A program made the position numbers and the translations under genes. Of a DNA stretch of 13,744 nucleotides, positions 1-7,667 are shown in pieces. Position 1 is the first letter of the stretch. Every line of letters begins with the position of its first letter. Below the pieces are notes generated by a model that was given only the letters and a program-made list of their open reading frames with translations, was not told the DNA's origin and made no database searches. Where the stretch lies: positions 1 to 13,744 of the forward strand of contig CAJBAP010000330.1 in assembly GCA_903950295.1 (NCBI GenBank). The letters are read 5' to 3'. This stretch comes from an uncultured Rhodocyclaceae bacterium. Its GTDB lineage: Bacteria; Pseudomonadota; Gammaproteobacteria; Burkholderiales; Rhodocyclaceae.

Positions 1-1013
1 TGCGGGCGATGCGTCAGCAGGTAACGGATGGCGACGGCCAGATAATGGTTGGGGTTCATCAGCCCGACCGAGGGCGTGACGATGCCGTGACGGTCGACGT
101 CCGCGTCATTGCCCCAGGCGATATCGAATTTATCTTTCAGCCCGACCAGGCTGGCCATGGCATAAGGGCTCGAGCAGTCCATGCGGATCTTGCCGTCATG
201 GTCGAGCGTCATGAAACCGAAAGCGGGGTCGACGCGCGGATTGACGACTTCGAGGTTCAGGCCGTAGTGTTTGGCGATGGGCTCCCAGTAAGCTACTGCG
301 GCGCCACCCATCGGGTCGACGCCGATGCGCAGGTTTGCCTGCCGGATTGCCTCCATGTCGATCACCTCGCCCAGCGCCGCGATGTAGGGCGTCATCAGGT
401 CGACCGATTTTGTCGTTGGCGCTGTCAGCGCCGTTGCGTAGGGCATGCGCTTTACACCGCGATTGCCTTCGGCCATCAAGGCATTGGCGCGATTCTCGAT
501 CCAGCCGGTGACATCGGTGTCGGCCGGGCCGCCATGGGGGGGGTTGTACTTGATGCCGCCATCCTGCGGCGGGTTGTGCGAGGGCGTGATGACGATGCCG
601 TCGGCGCGTGCGGCAGCCGCATCGGCATTATGGGCAAGGATGGCGCGCGAGATGACGGGGGTCGGCGTGTAGCCGTCATTTGCCTGGATGTGGGTGATCA
701 CACCATTGGCTGCGAGCACCTCGATTGTGGTCTGTTGCGCCGGCGCAGACAGTGCATGCGTGTCCATGCCAAGGAAGAGCGGGCCGGTGATGCCCGCCTG
801 CGCGCGGTATTCGGCGACTGCCTGTGCGATGGCAAGAATGTGCGCCTCGTTGAAACTGCCATTGAAGGCATTGCCGCGGTGACCGCTGGTGCCGAAGGCG
901 ACCCGCTGGCTCGCTTGAGTGACGTCAGGCACATTCCGGTAAGCCGCCAACAGCGCGGGGATGTCGGTGAGGCTGGTTTGCGGGGCCGGCTGACCGGCCA
1001 GGGGGTGCGCCAT
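1..1013 (-). CDS. pgm: Phosphoglucomutase (alpha-D-glucose phosphate-specific), 3' end cut by window edge
   Basis: Interconverts glucose 1-phosphate and glucose 6-phosphate in the cytoplasm, linking glycolysis to glycogen and nucleotide-sugar synthesis. The 337 visible residues follow E. coli Pgm (about 546 residues, recalled) closely from the first residues ([12 protein letters not shown]). Visible landmarks are FGTSGHRG at 40-46, the phosphoserine loop ITPSHNPP with the catalytic Ser at 145, [14 protein letters not shown] at 153-166 and the metal-binding loop NDADVDRHG at 302-310. The reading frame is open to the window edge, so roughly the last 200 residues lie outside. Two in-frame ATGs exist at 1019 and 1013. 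I chose 1013 because a GAGGAG sits six bases upstream of it, whereas it directly abuts the first ATG, and because the family's N terminus then aligns. The gene is divergent from the coiled-coil gene at 1189. Family assignment is very secure. Confidence 0.96.
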   Translation of the reverse strand, partial: MAHPLAGQPAPQTSLTDIPALLAAYRNVPDVTQASQRVAFGTSGHRGNAFNGSFNEAHILAIAQAVAEYRAQAGITGPLFLGMDTHALSAPAQQTTIEVLAANGVITHIQANDGYTPTPVISRAILAHNADAAAARADGIVITPSHNPPQDGGIKYNPPHGGPADTDVTGWIENRANALMAEGNRGVKRMPYATALTAPTTKSVDLMTPYIAALGEVIDMEAIRQANLRIGVDPMGGAAVAYWEPIAKHYGLNLEVVNPRVDPAFGFMTLDHDGKIRMDCSSPYAMASLVGLKDKFDIAWGNDADVDRHGIVTPSVGLMNPNHYLAVAIRYLLTHRP

Positions 1014-1019
1014 TTTCAT

Positions 1020-1025
1020 CTCCTC
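1020..1025 (-). promoter_or_regulatory. Ribosome binding site of pgm (GAGGAG)
   Basis: Read on the minus strand, GAGGAG lies six bases before the ATG at 1013 and zero bases before the ATG at 1019. Normal Shine-Dalgarno spacing therefore selects 1013 as the start of pgm. Confidence 0.7.
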
Positions 1026-1060
1026 AAAGAAACTCGCTGGGCCGCCCCGAGAGTTTCTTG

Positions 1061-1072
1061 CCCCTTGAGGGG
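1061..1072. repeat. GC-rich palindrome CCCCT-TG-AGGGG between divergent genes
   Basis: A perfect 5-base inverted repeat with a 2-base spacer, followed at 1078-1092 by a tandem GAGCGAAGCGAAGG stretch. A related C-rich/G-rich hairpin occurs at 13710-13729. Such CCCCT/AGGGG boxes next to GCGAAGCGAA strings are, from general recollection, common intergenic decorations in betaproteobacterial genomes. It is not a plausible terminator for either flanking gene, since both are transcribed away from it. Confidence 0.4.
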
Positions 1073-1126
1073 AGAACCGAGCGAAGCGAAGGTTTGCGGG
1101 GTGGGCTTATTTTGTTGCCCAAACAA

Positions 1127-1141
1127 GCAGGTTTTACCTGC
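1127..1141. promoter_or_regulatory. Perfect palindrome GCAGGT-TTT-ACCTGC in the pgm/coiled-coil divergent gap
   Basis: A 6-base inverted repeat with a 3-base spacer, 48 bases upstream of the ATG at 1189 and 114 bases upstream of pgm. It could be an operator for one or both divergent genes, or a small RNA hairpin. No convincing -35/-10 pair was found beside it, so the regulatory role is inferred from position and symmetry only. Confidence 0.3.
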
Positions 1142-1188
1142 CGTTATTCTAGCGTCCGCACCAGACGCGGGCGCGTTAGTCTTTCACC

Positions 1189-2103
1189 ATGACCCTGGAT
1201 GCGTCCCTTACGCTCGACGATCATCGTGCTGCCCAAGCCGAGGCGCTGGCGCGCGCCGGTGCCGACGAGCGGGCGAATGTCGATGCCGGGCGCCGCGAGC
1301 ACCAACTTGCCGTGATGATTGAAGCTGCCGAGCAGCGCACCCAGGCCGAGCGGCTTGCTGCCGAACAGGCGCGCGAGCGCGCCAGCACCGAAGCGCAAGC
1401 CCGTCGCTTGGCCATTCAAAAGGTGCAGGCCGAGCAATCAGCCGAGGCGGCGATACGTGCCCGTCTTGAAGCCGAGGCGCGGGCGTGTGCCGAGGCGCAG
1501 CGCAAGGAGCAGGCGCTCGCCGATCTGGCAGCGGCCAGCGCTGCCCGGGCCAAACGCGAAGCCGAGCTCGAGGCGCTGATGCGCGAAAGAGTGGCGGCGG
1601 AACATGCCGCCGTGGCCGCTGCGCATCAACGCATCCAGTCCGAACAAACTGCCGAAACCCTGGCGCTGGCAAGGACCGCAGCCGAACAGGAAGTCGCCCG
1701 TGTCGCCACTGTGCGTCTTGCCGTGGAGCAGGAAGCCGCTGCGGCCACGGCGGCGCGCTGCCTGGCCGAGACAGAAGCGCGGGCTGCACAGCAAGAACGT
1801 GTCGCCCTCGAACAAGCGCTGGAAGAAATTTCCAAGGCAAACGCGATTGCCGCTGAGGCGCTCCCTGCCGCAGTTCCCCCGCTTGCGTCCCCCCCGGCTA
1901 CCCAACTGTCGCCGCAACGCTCGTCAGGATTGTCCACCAAAAAGATCGGGGTGCTGGCAGCTGCCTGCATCGCTGCGGGTGCCATTGCCCTGGGTGGCGG
2001 CTGGGTTGGCGCACGACTGGTTGCCAAGCCTGAGCTACCCGGTGCTGGCCAGTTAAAGCTTGATACCCAGCTGATGCAGTCCGCGCGCGTGCGCGGCAAT
2101 TGA
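1189..2103 (+). CDS. Coiled-coil protein with C-terminal membrane anchor, unknown function
   Basis: I do not recognise a named family. The 304-residue product is dominated by alanine, glutamate, arginine and glutamine from about residue 9 to 222, with the repetitive AEQ/AEA/ARA pattern of a long helical coiled coil. A proline-rich linker follows (about 225-242), then a single hydrophobic segment at about 253-278 rich in Gly and Ala, preceded by two lysines and followed by a short 25-residue tail. There is no N-terminal signal peptide, so the simplest topology is a cytoplasmic rod tethered to the inner membrane by a tail anchor. An in-frame TAG at 1177-1179 fixes 1189 as the first possible ATG; the Shine-Dalgarno is weak. 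Its stop overlaps the beginning of the radical SAM gene (a TTG at 2100, ATG at 2109), which suggests translational coupling. It could be a scaffold for that enzyme. Resemblance to TolA or similar Ala/Glu-rich proteins is compositional only. Confidence 0.75.
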   Translation: MTLDASLTLDDHRAAQAEALARAGADERANVDAGRREHQLAVMIEAAEQRTQAERLAAEQARERASTEAQARRLAIQKVQAEQSAEAAIRARLEAEARACAEAQRKEQALADLAAASAARAKREAELEALMRERVAAEHAAVAAAHQRIQSEQTAETLALARTAAEQEVARVATVRLAVEQEAAAATAARCLAETEARAAQQERVALEQALEEISKANAIAAEALPAAVPPLASPPATQLSPQRSSGLSTKKIGVLAAACIAAGAIALGGGWVGARLVAKPELPGAGQLKLDTQLMQSARVRGN

Positions 2104-2108
2104 AGGCC

Positions 2109-4037
2109 ATGCGCGTCCTGTCCGCGCGCGTGCTGTCGATTGTGCCGCCGATGACGCAACTCAACACGCCCTACCCATCGACGGCGTATCTCACCGGATT
2201 TTTGCGCGCGCGCGGCGTGGCTGCGGTGCAAGAGGATCTCGCGCTGGCGCTGGTCCTCAAGCTGTTTTCGCCCGCGGGGCTGGTGGCAATGCGTGAGCGC
2301 ATCACCGCCATGACGAAACAGGCCCGCATGCCTGCCAGTAAAGCCTTCGATCGCCAGTTCGAGCGTTACCTCGCCACCATCGAGCCCGCCGTCGCCTTTT
2401 TGCAGGGGCGCGATCCCAGCATCGGGCATCGCATCGCCGGGCGGAATTTCCTGCCTGAAGGCCCGCGCTTCGCCGCACTGGATGAGTATGTAGATGCGGA
2501 TGGTGGCGATCAAGGTGACCCATTGGCCTGGGCTTTCGGCGCACTGGGCGTGCAGGATCGCGCCCGCCATTTCGCCACGCTCTATCTGAATGATGTCGCC
2601 GATGTGCTGCGCGAAGCAGTCGATCCGCGTTTTGAATTCGTGCGCTACGCTGAATCCCTGGCGCAAAGTCAGGCGACGTTCGAACCACTCGCCCAGGCGC
2701 TGGCCGCCGCCCCCACGCTGGTCGACAGCATCCTGCGCGAGCTGACATTGGTGGCCGTGGCCCGCCATGCGCCGAACGTGGTGCTGGTATCGGCCCCCTT
2801 TCCTGGCAATGTCTATGGCGCATTCCGCATTGCCCAGACCATCAAGGCGCACGATCCAAAGATTGTCACGGTGCTCGGCGGCGGCTTCGTCAATACCGAA
2901 TTACGCGAACTGACCGAACCGCGCGTGTTCGACTATTTCGACTACGTGACACTGGACGACGGCGAACGACCACTCATGGCCTTGCTCGAACATCTGCGTG
3001 GCGAGCGATCACAGGAGCGGTTGGTGCGCACCTTTGTCCGCAACAGCCCCGCTTCGCCGGTGCGCTACTTTGATGCCGGGGAGCCTGACGTTCCCTTCGC
3101 CGCAGTCGGCACACCCACTTGGGATGGTCTGCCACTAGACCGTTACCTGTCGGTGCTGGACATGCTCAATCCCATGCACCGGCTGTGGTCGGATGGCCGC
3201 TGGAACAAGCTCACCGTCGCCCACGGCTGCTACTGGAAGAAGTGCAGCTTCTGCGATGTCTCGCTCGATTACATTGCGCGCTACGACGCTGTCGCGGCCA
3301 GTATGCTGGTGGATCGCATCGAAGCCGTGATTGCCGAGACCGGACAGACGGGCTTTCATTTCGTCGATGAGGCCGCCCCGCCCAAGGCACTGGCCGCACT
3401 GGCCGACGAACTGCACCAGCGCAATCGTGCGATTTCATGGTGGGGCAACATCCGCTTCGAGAAGTCCTTTACGCCCGACCTCTGTCGGCGGCTGGCCGAC
3501 AGCGGCTGCATTGCGGTTTCCGGCGGACTCGAAGTCGTCTCTGATCGCCTGCTCAAGTTGATGCAAAAAGGGGTGTCGGTCGAACAGGTGGCCCGCGTGA
3601 CACATGCCTTCAGCGATGCCGGCATTCTCGTGCATGCCTACCTGATGTATGGCTTCCCGACGCAAACCGTGCAGGACACGGTCGACGCGCTCGAATATGT
3701 GCGGCAGTTGTTCGACGCCGGTTGTATCCAGTCCGGCTTTTTCCACCGCTTTGCCTGCACCGTGCATTCCCCCGTCGGCTTGCACCCGGAACAGTACGGC
3801 ATCACCCTCAAGCCGCTACCCGCCATCAGCTTCGCGAAAAACGATGTGCAATTCATCGATCCGACCGGCCTTGGTGAACATAGTCACGCGACCCTCGGCG
3901 TTGCGCTGAACAAGGCGCTCTACAACTACATGCATGGCCTTGGTCTTGATGAAGATGTGCGCAGCTGGTTTGCCGGACGCGTACCGAAGAGCCGCGTGCC
4001 ACGTCATTACATCGCACGGGCGCTGGAAACCGGCTGA
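2109..4037 (+). CDS. B12-binding-domain radical SAM protein, substrate unknown
   Basis: An iron-sulfur enzyme that would cleave S-adenosylmethionine to start radical chemistry; members with this architecture include methyltransferases and cyclases, but the substrate here cannot be read. From the ATG the protein has 642 residues. The N terminus (VLSIVPPMTQLNTPYPSTAYL) is typical of the family. A Rossmann-like cobalamin-binding fold spans about 224-310, with LGGGFVN near 255 and no DxHxxG, so cobalamin would bind base-off without the lower His ligand, if at all. The radical SAM barrel spans about 365-560; its cluster cysteines C374, C379 and C382 form CX4CX2C in HGCYWKKCSFC, one residue longer than the textbook CX3CX2C. 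Further barrel motifs are SGGLEVVSD and AYLMYGFPTQT. The start could instead be TTG 2100, which overlaps the upstream stop by four bases; a GAAGG lies close before the ATG. A degenerate repeat copy follows the stop. Confidence 0.85.
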   Translation: MRVLSARVLSIVPPMTQLNTPYPSTAYLTGFLRARGVAAVQEDLALALVLKLFSPAGLVAMRERITAMTKQARMPASKAFDRQFERYLATIEPAVAFLQGRDPSIGHRIAGRNFLPEGPRFAALDEYVDADGGDQGDPLAWAFGALGVQDRARHFATLYLNDVADVLREAVDPRFEFVRYAESLAQSQATFEPLAQALAAAPTLVDSILRELTLVAVARHAPNVVLVSAPFPGNVYGAFRIAQTIKAHDPKIVTVLGGGFVNTELRELTEPRVFDYFDYVTLDDGERPLMALLEHLRGERSQERLVRTFVRNSPASPVRYFDAGEPDVPFAAVGTPTWDGLPLDRYLSVLDMLNPMHRLWSDGRWNKLTVAHGCYWKKCSFCDVSLDYIARYDAVAASMLVDRIEAVIAETGQTGFHFVDEAAPPKALAALADELHQRNRAISWWGNIRFEKSFTPDLCRRLADSGCIAVSGGLEVVSDRLLKLMQKGVSVEQVARVTHAFSDAGILVHAYLMYGFPTQTVQDTVDALEYVRQLFDAGCIQSGFFHRFACTVHSPVGLHPEQYGITLKPLPAISFAKNDVQFIDPTGLGEHSHATLGVALNKALYNYMHGLGLDEDVRSWFAGRVPKSRVPRHYIARALETG

Positions 4038-4038
4038 C

Positions 4039-4061
4039 GCCTTACCACCAGCGCCGACTTT
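4039..4061 (-). repeat. Dispersed 23-base repeat, degenerate copy A
   Basis: Read on the minus strand this matches the exact repeat at 5844-5866 and 10588-10610 at about 19 to 20 of 23 positions (AAAGTCGGCGCTGG is shared; the GGGAC part is changed to GGTAA). It begins two bases after the stop codon of the radical SAM gene, in the 73-base gap between two convergent genes. No typical terminator is seen in that gap; a weak AGGCG/CGCCT hairpin lies at 4073-4087 without a T-run. Confidence 0.55.
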
Positions 4062-4110
4062 AGCCACCAGGCAGGCGACACCCGCCTCGCCCCGGTCCAG
4101 AGCACCAGAA

Positions 4111-5601
4111 TTACTGCAGCCGCGGCGTTTGGGGCGAGCGCGTAATTTCCTCGACTGCCTTGATTGAACAGTTGTCAGGGTCGATGAGATGGATGCAGTT
4201 TCGCCCGGTGCTTTTGGCCTGATACATGGCGATGTCTGCCCATCTCAGGAGATCTTCTGCGGATTTTTCATCGCCAACAAACAGGACCAGTCCGAGGCTT
4301 GAAGTGCAATGATGGCGCAACAGCGTCTCGGACTCGGCTCCATGCCGGATGGGAATCACGAAAGGCTCGGCAAGGAGCAGCCGGATTTTATCGGCGACTA
4401 CCTTGGCCTTGGCTTCAGCCGTGTCCTTGCTGACATCGAGGTCGTGCAGCAAAACCACAAATTCATCTCCGCCAAATCGCGCCACGGTGTCGACCTCGCG
4501 CACACATCCGGCGATGCGGCGTCCTGCCTCGCACAACAGCAGATCACCCACGGCATGCCCATGCGCATCGTTTAGCGGTTTGAAATTGTCGAGATCGAGA
4601 AATATCAAGGCACCAAAGCGGCCACTGCGCTTCGAATAGGCCATTGCCTGCCCCATGCGATCGTTCAGCATGCGCCGATTGGGAAGTTGCGTGAGGCTAT
4701 CGTAAAAAGCCAGATTGAAAATCTGCTCCTCGGCTCGTTTTCGCTCGGTGATGTCGTTGGAAACGACTACGACCCGCAGCACATTCCCGTCATTGTCCTT
4801 GATGACCCCGCCCCGTGACTCAATGTGCCTGATGGCACCGTCCGGGAGCATGAAACGAAATTCGATACTCTGACCGATGCCGGTGCGAACCGTCTCCATG
4901 AATACATTCTTGACCCGTTCCCGGTCATCCGGATGAATCTCGCTGAATGAGTTCGTGCCAACGAGGTAACGCGTATCCCCGAAGAATTTTGTGTAGGAAG
5001 GGCTGTTATAGATGCGACGGCCATCCACCCCCAGAACCGCTATGAAGTCGCCGCTGTTGTCGGCGACCAAACGGAAAAATTCCTCCTGCTCGCGCAGCGC
5101 CGCTTCGATCCGCTTGCGTTCGCTGATATCCCTGACAATGGCCCACATTGCCTCGGGTTCGCCTTTGTCGTTGCGCAGGAGATGGGTTTTCAGCTCAACC
5201 GGCAATACCCGTCCGTCCTTGCAAACATATTCTTTTTCATACAGCCGTGACTCACCGTGCAGCAGGACTTGCTGAGTGACGATTTCCGTTTCCAGCGCGT
5301 GCCATCTTGCCGGCGTGAGGTCGATGTAGGTCAACCCCTGCAATTCGCCGGCAGAGTATCCCAGCATCTCGAGGTATGCGGAGTTCCAGTCCACCAAGCG
5401 ACCTTGCATATCCACCAGGACGAAAGCATCCCGCATGCTTTCGTAGATGCGGCTGTAGGGATACGCCAGGCTGTTGAAGCCCCCCGTCTGTGCCTTTGTC
5501 ATGTCGGACGTTGGCGGAGGCGGGCCGGACTCGCCGTTGTTGACAATGTGCGCTGCCAATGGCTGAGGTTGGCACGACCTGCCGTCCGCTAGCTTGGTCA
5601 T
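4111..5601 (-). CDS. PAS-PAS-GGDEF diguanylate cyclase
   Basis: Makes cyclic di-GMP from two GTP. From the ATG at 5601 it has 496 residues and no membrane segment, so it is a cytoplasmic sensor-cyclase. PAS domain 1 covers about 47-166 and PAS domain 2 about 170-289; each ends in the PAC signature (RDISERKR, NDITERKR). The cyclase domain covers about 293-472, with DSLTQLPNRR at its start, an intact GGDEF at 377-381 and an intact allosteric inhibition site RxxD (REVD) at 368-371, five residues upstream. Activity and product feedback are therefore expected. No EAL domain follows. An alternative ATG at 5649 adds a basic 16-residue extension but has no Shine-Dalgarno; the ATG at 5601 has GGAG six bases upstream (5608-5611), so I prefer it. 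The gene stands alone, 216 to 264 bases after the permease gene on the same strand. The PAS ligands cannot be read from sequence. Confidence 0.93.
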   Translation of the reverse strand: MTKLADGRSCQPQPLAAHIVNNGESGPPPPTSDMTKAQTGGFNSLAYPYSRIYESMRDAFVLVDMQGRLVDWNSAYLEMLGYSAGELQGLTYIDLTPARWHALETEIVTQQVLLHGESRLYEKEYVCKDGRVLPVELKTHLLRNDKGEPEAMWAIVRDISERKRIEAALREQEEFFRLVADNSGDFIAVLGVDGRRIYNSPSYTKFFGDTRYLVGTNSFSEIHPDDRERVKNVFMETVRTGIGQSIEFRFMLPDGAIRHIESRGGVIKDNDGNVLRVVVVSNDITERKRAEEQIFNLAFYDSLTQLPNRRMLNDRMGQAMAYSKRSGRFGALIFLDLDNFKPLNDAHGHAVGDLLLCEAGRRIAGCVREVDTVARFGGDEFVVLLHDLDVSKDTAEAKAKVVADKIRLLLAEPFVIPIRHGAESETLLRHHCTSSLGLVLFVGDEKSAEDLLRWADIAMYQAKSTGRNCIHLIDPDNCSIKAVEEITRSPQTPRLQ

Positions 5602-5607
5602 GCCGGG

Positions 5608-5611
5608 CTCC
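5608..5611 (-). promoter_or_regulatory. Ribosome binding site favouring the 5601 start of the diguanylate cyclase
   Basis: GGAG on the minus strand with six bases to the ATG at 5601. The upstream ATG at 5649 is preceded by AATCACAAT with no purine-rich box. Confidence 0.5.
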
Positions 5612-5649
5612 AGAGCAGCTTGCCGACGATTTGACTGGCCCCGTTTCAT

Positions 5650-5843
5650 ATTGTGATTAATGACGAATGTATATTACAGAGATGGCACATGGACTAAGGT
5701 TATTCCTTTCCCGCAGCCACGGCAAAGGCAATTAGAACAGTTCGTTATACGCTTCGGCAGGCAAAAGAAACATAGTCCAATCGGGCTAAAACGAAAGGCA
5801 TAAATTACCTTATCGGGGCAGTCTACTTTGGCAACGCGTGCCG
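5650..5843. other. AT-richer intergenic stretch upstream of the diguanylate cyclase
   Basis: The longest gene-free stretch in the window and visibly richer in A/T than its surroundings. I see no gene or RNA in it. A minus-strand TAATAT at 5671-5676 could be a -10 box giving a short leader for the cyclase, but no good -35 accompanies it, so promoter placement is speculative. The upstream edge is occupied by repeat copy B. Confidence 0.4.
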
Positions 5844-5866
5844 CCGTCCCGCCAGCGCCGACTTTT
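5844..5866 (-). repeat. Dispersed 23-base repeat, exact copy B
   Basis: On the minus strand it begins AAAAGTCGGCGC and ends GGCGGGACGG, identical over all 23 bases to 10588-10610 on the plus strand. Its first base is the last base of the permease stop codon TAA (5866-5868). Similarity to copy D continues beyond the core: GGCACGCGTTGCC here against GGCAAGCGTTGGC at 12645-12657 (11 of 13). Confidence 0.85.
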
Positions 5867-6642
5867 TACTTGAGCAGTCTGCGTCGCGTCAACACCAGCG
5901 CCAGCCAGAAAGCGGCCAGCGTGACGGCCAGCAACGCGCCGATGTGCAGGAGTGCGCCGACGGGCATTTGACCGAGCGCCAGCGGGCGGATCAATTGCAC
6001 CGAGTGGGCCAGTGGCAACCAGCCGGTGATGGCCTGCACCGTCGCCGGCAGTTGTTCCGCCGGAAAGAACACGCCGCACAAGAGCACCATCGGCGTGATG
6101 AAGAGCGTGAAGTAGTACATGAAGAAATCGTAGGACGGCGCCAGCGCGGTCACGATCAGGCCGAGGGCGGCGAAACACAGGCCGGTCAGAAAGATCACCG
6201 GCAATGCTGCGAGTGCCAGCGGGCCGCCGGTAAAACCCAGCAGGGCGATCACCAGCAAAATGGCCGCGCCGGAGAATGTGGCCTTGGTGGCGGCCCACAG
6301 GCATTCGCCGGCCACCACGTCGTCGAGCCCCACCGGGGCGTTCATGATCGCTTCCCAGGTGCGTTGCACGTGCATGCGCGAGAAGCCCGAGTAGAGCGCC
6401 TCGAACGAAGCGGCATTCATGGTCGATGCGCATACCGTGCCGGCGGCGAGGAAGGCGATGTAGGACGTGCCGCCGACTTCCGGCAGCAGGCTGCCGAGCC
6501 CGTAACCCAGGCCAAACAGGTAGATCATCGGATCAGCCAGACTGCCCAGCAGGGAAGGCAGGGCGAGTTTTCGCCAGACCAGGAAGTTGCGCCGCCACAC
6601 CGCAAGGGCGCGGGCAGACAGGGCGGGCAGCGCGAAATTCAA
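5866..6642 (-). CDS. NodJ-type ABC-2 transporter permease
   Basis: Membrane half of an ABC exporter, pairing with the NodI-type ATPase encoded at 7668-8591. The 258-residue product has the NodJ-type N-terminal region (AVWRRNFLVWRKLALPSLLG followed by LADPMIYLFGLGYGLG) and about six hydrophobic segments, including one near 140-160 and the FFMYYFTLFITPMVLLCGVFFP signature of ABC-2 permeases around 190-211. In rhizobia NodIJ exports lipochitin oligosaccharides; here no nod genes are visible, so the cargo is unknown. The start is a TTG with no Shine-Dalgarno: the bases upstream on this strand read CCTCCTT, which is anti-Shine-Dalgarno in sense. No in-frame ATG exists between the stop of the DHH gene, 25 bases upstream, and the conserved region. 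Translation may depend on coupling to the DHH gene. The stop codon touches repeat copy B. Confidence 0.9.
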   Translation of the reverse strand: MNFALPALSARALAVWRRNFLVWRKLALPSLLGSLADPMIYLFGLGYGLGSLLPEVGGTSYIAFLAAGTVCASTMNAASFEALYSGFSRMHVQRTWEAIMNAPVGLDDVVAGECLWAATKATFSGAAILLVIALLGFTGGPLALAALPVIFLTGLCFAALGLIVTALAPSYDFFMYYFTLFITPMVLLCGVFFPAEQLPATVQAITGWLPLAHSVQLIRPLALGQMPVGALLHIGALLAVTLAAFWLALVLTRRRLLK

Positions 6643-6667
6643 TGGATAGTAAGGAGGCGGCAGATTT

Positions 6668-7600
6668 TCAGCCGTCGGCGTTGATACGCGCGATCAGCTT
6701 TTGCAGCACCGCAGCGGCTTCATCGTTGCCGATCTGGCAGGTGCCGGCATTCTCGTGACCACCACCGCCATATTGCAGCATCAGTTCGCCGACATTGGTC
6801 CTTGAACTGCGGTTGAGGATGGACTTGCCGGTGGCGAAGACCGTGTTCTGCTTCTGTACCCCCCACATTTCGTGGATGGAAATATTGGTGTCGGGGAACA
6901 GTGCATAGATCATGAAACGGTTGGTCGCATAAATCGTTTCTTCGTTACGCAGGTCGAGTACCACCAGATTCTGGTACACCGTGCTGCAGCGCTGGATCTG
7001 TTCCTTGGCCTTGACGGCGTGGTCGGCATAGAGCTCGACGCGCTCCACGACGTCGGGCAGTTTGAGAATGTCGTCGATACCGTGGTCGCGGCAGTACTTG
7101 ATCAGATCCATCATCAGCTGATAGTTGCTGACGCGGAACTCGCGGAAGCGGCCGAGCCCGGTGCGCGAATCCATCAGGTAGTTGAGCAGCACCCAGCCCT
7201 TGGGATCGAGGATTTCATCCCGCGAGAACTGCGCGGAGTCGGCCTTGTCGACGGCCAGCATCATGTCGTTGAAGGAAACGGGGAAGCGGCTTTTCCCGCC
7301 GTAATGTTCGAATACCACGCGCGCGGCCGAGGGGGCGTCCGGGTAGATGATGTGCTCGGGACGCTCGCCGGGGTTGCGGAAGGTTTCCGACAGGTGATGG
7401 TCGAAGGCCAGGTGCACACCCGGCACATAGGGCAGGTTGGTGGTGATGTCGCGGCCAGTGATCTCGACCTTGCCATCCTGCATGTCCTTGGGATGAACGA
7501 ACTTGATGTCGTCGATCATGTCGAGTTCGTTCAACAGCACGGCGCAGACCAGGCCGTCGAAATCGCTGCGGGTCACCAGGCGGTATTTTTGTGCGGGCAT
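6668..7600 (-). CDS. DHH/DHHA1-family phosphoesterase (exopolyphosphatase-like)
   Basis: A manganese-dependent phosphoesterase of the DHH superfamily, which includes RecJ, nanoRNases, cyclic dinucleotide phosphodiesterases and exopolyphosphatases. The 310-residue length fits a stand-alone DHH-DHHA1 enzyme. Visible metal ligands are D13 and D15 (RSDFDG), the D67-H68-H69 triad (FDHHLS) and a further Asp around 118-121 (AVDKAD). The C-terminal DHHA1 substrate-binding motif GGGGHENAGT lies at 278-287. No membrane segment or CBS/PAS domain is present, so it is a soluble cytoplasmic enzyme. The ATG at 7600 has AGGAG seven bases upstream. It sits between the ATPase gene (67 bases upstream) and the permease gene (25 bases downstream), all on the same strand. 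Proteins like this are often labelled exopolyphosphatase; the sequence alone does not decide between polyphosphate, short RNA and cyclic dinucleotide substrates. Confidence 0.88.
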   Translation of the reverse strand: MPAQKYRLVTRSDFDGLVCAVLLNELDMIDDIKFVHPKDMQDGKVEITGRDITTNLPYVPGVHLAFDHHLSETFRNPGERPEHIIYPDAPSAARVVFEHYGGKSRFPVSFNDMMLAVDKADSAQFSRDEILDPKGWVLLNYLMDSRTGLGRFREFRVSNYQLMMDLIKYCRDHGIDDILKLPDVVERVELYADHAVKAKEQIQRCSTVYQNLVVLDLRNEETIYATNRFMIYALFPDTNISIHEMWGVQKQNTVFATGKSILNRSSRTNVGELMLQYGGGGHENAGTCQIGNDEAAAVLQKLIARINADG

Positions 7601-7667
7601 GTCAGATCTCCTGCGAGTGGAAGGCGAATTTAATCAAATTTCGGGGCGACGGGGTGGATAATAAAAT

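Noticed and set aside
1145..1150. TATTCT as a -10 box for the coiled-coil gene
   Set aside because: No acceptable -35 hexamer lies 15 to 19 bases upstream; the opposite-strand TAGAAT likewise lacks a partner.
9..1322. Long plus-strand open frame across the pgm region
   Set aside because: It is antisense to pgm, whose protein matches a known enzyme from end to end of the visible part. The frame encodes a Arg/Asp/Val-rich sequence with no domain, as expected for a high-GC shadow.
1626..2852. Long minus-strand frame opposite the coiled-coil and radical SAM genes
   Set aside because: It crosses the boundary of two well-supported plus-strand genes and has no recognisable motif.
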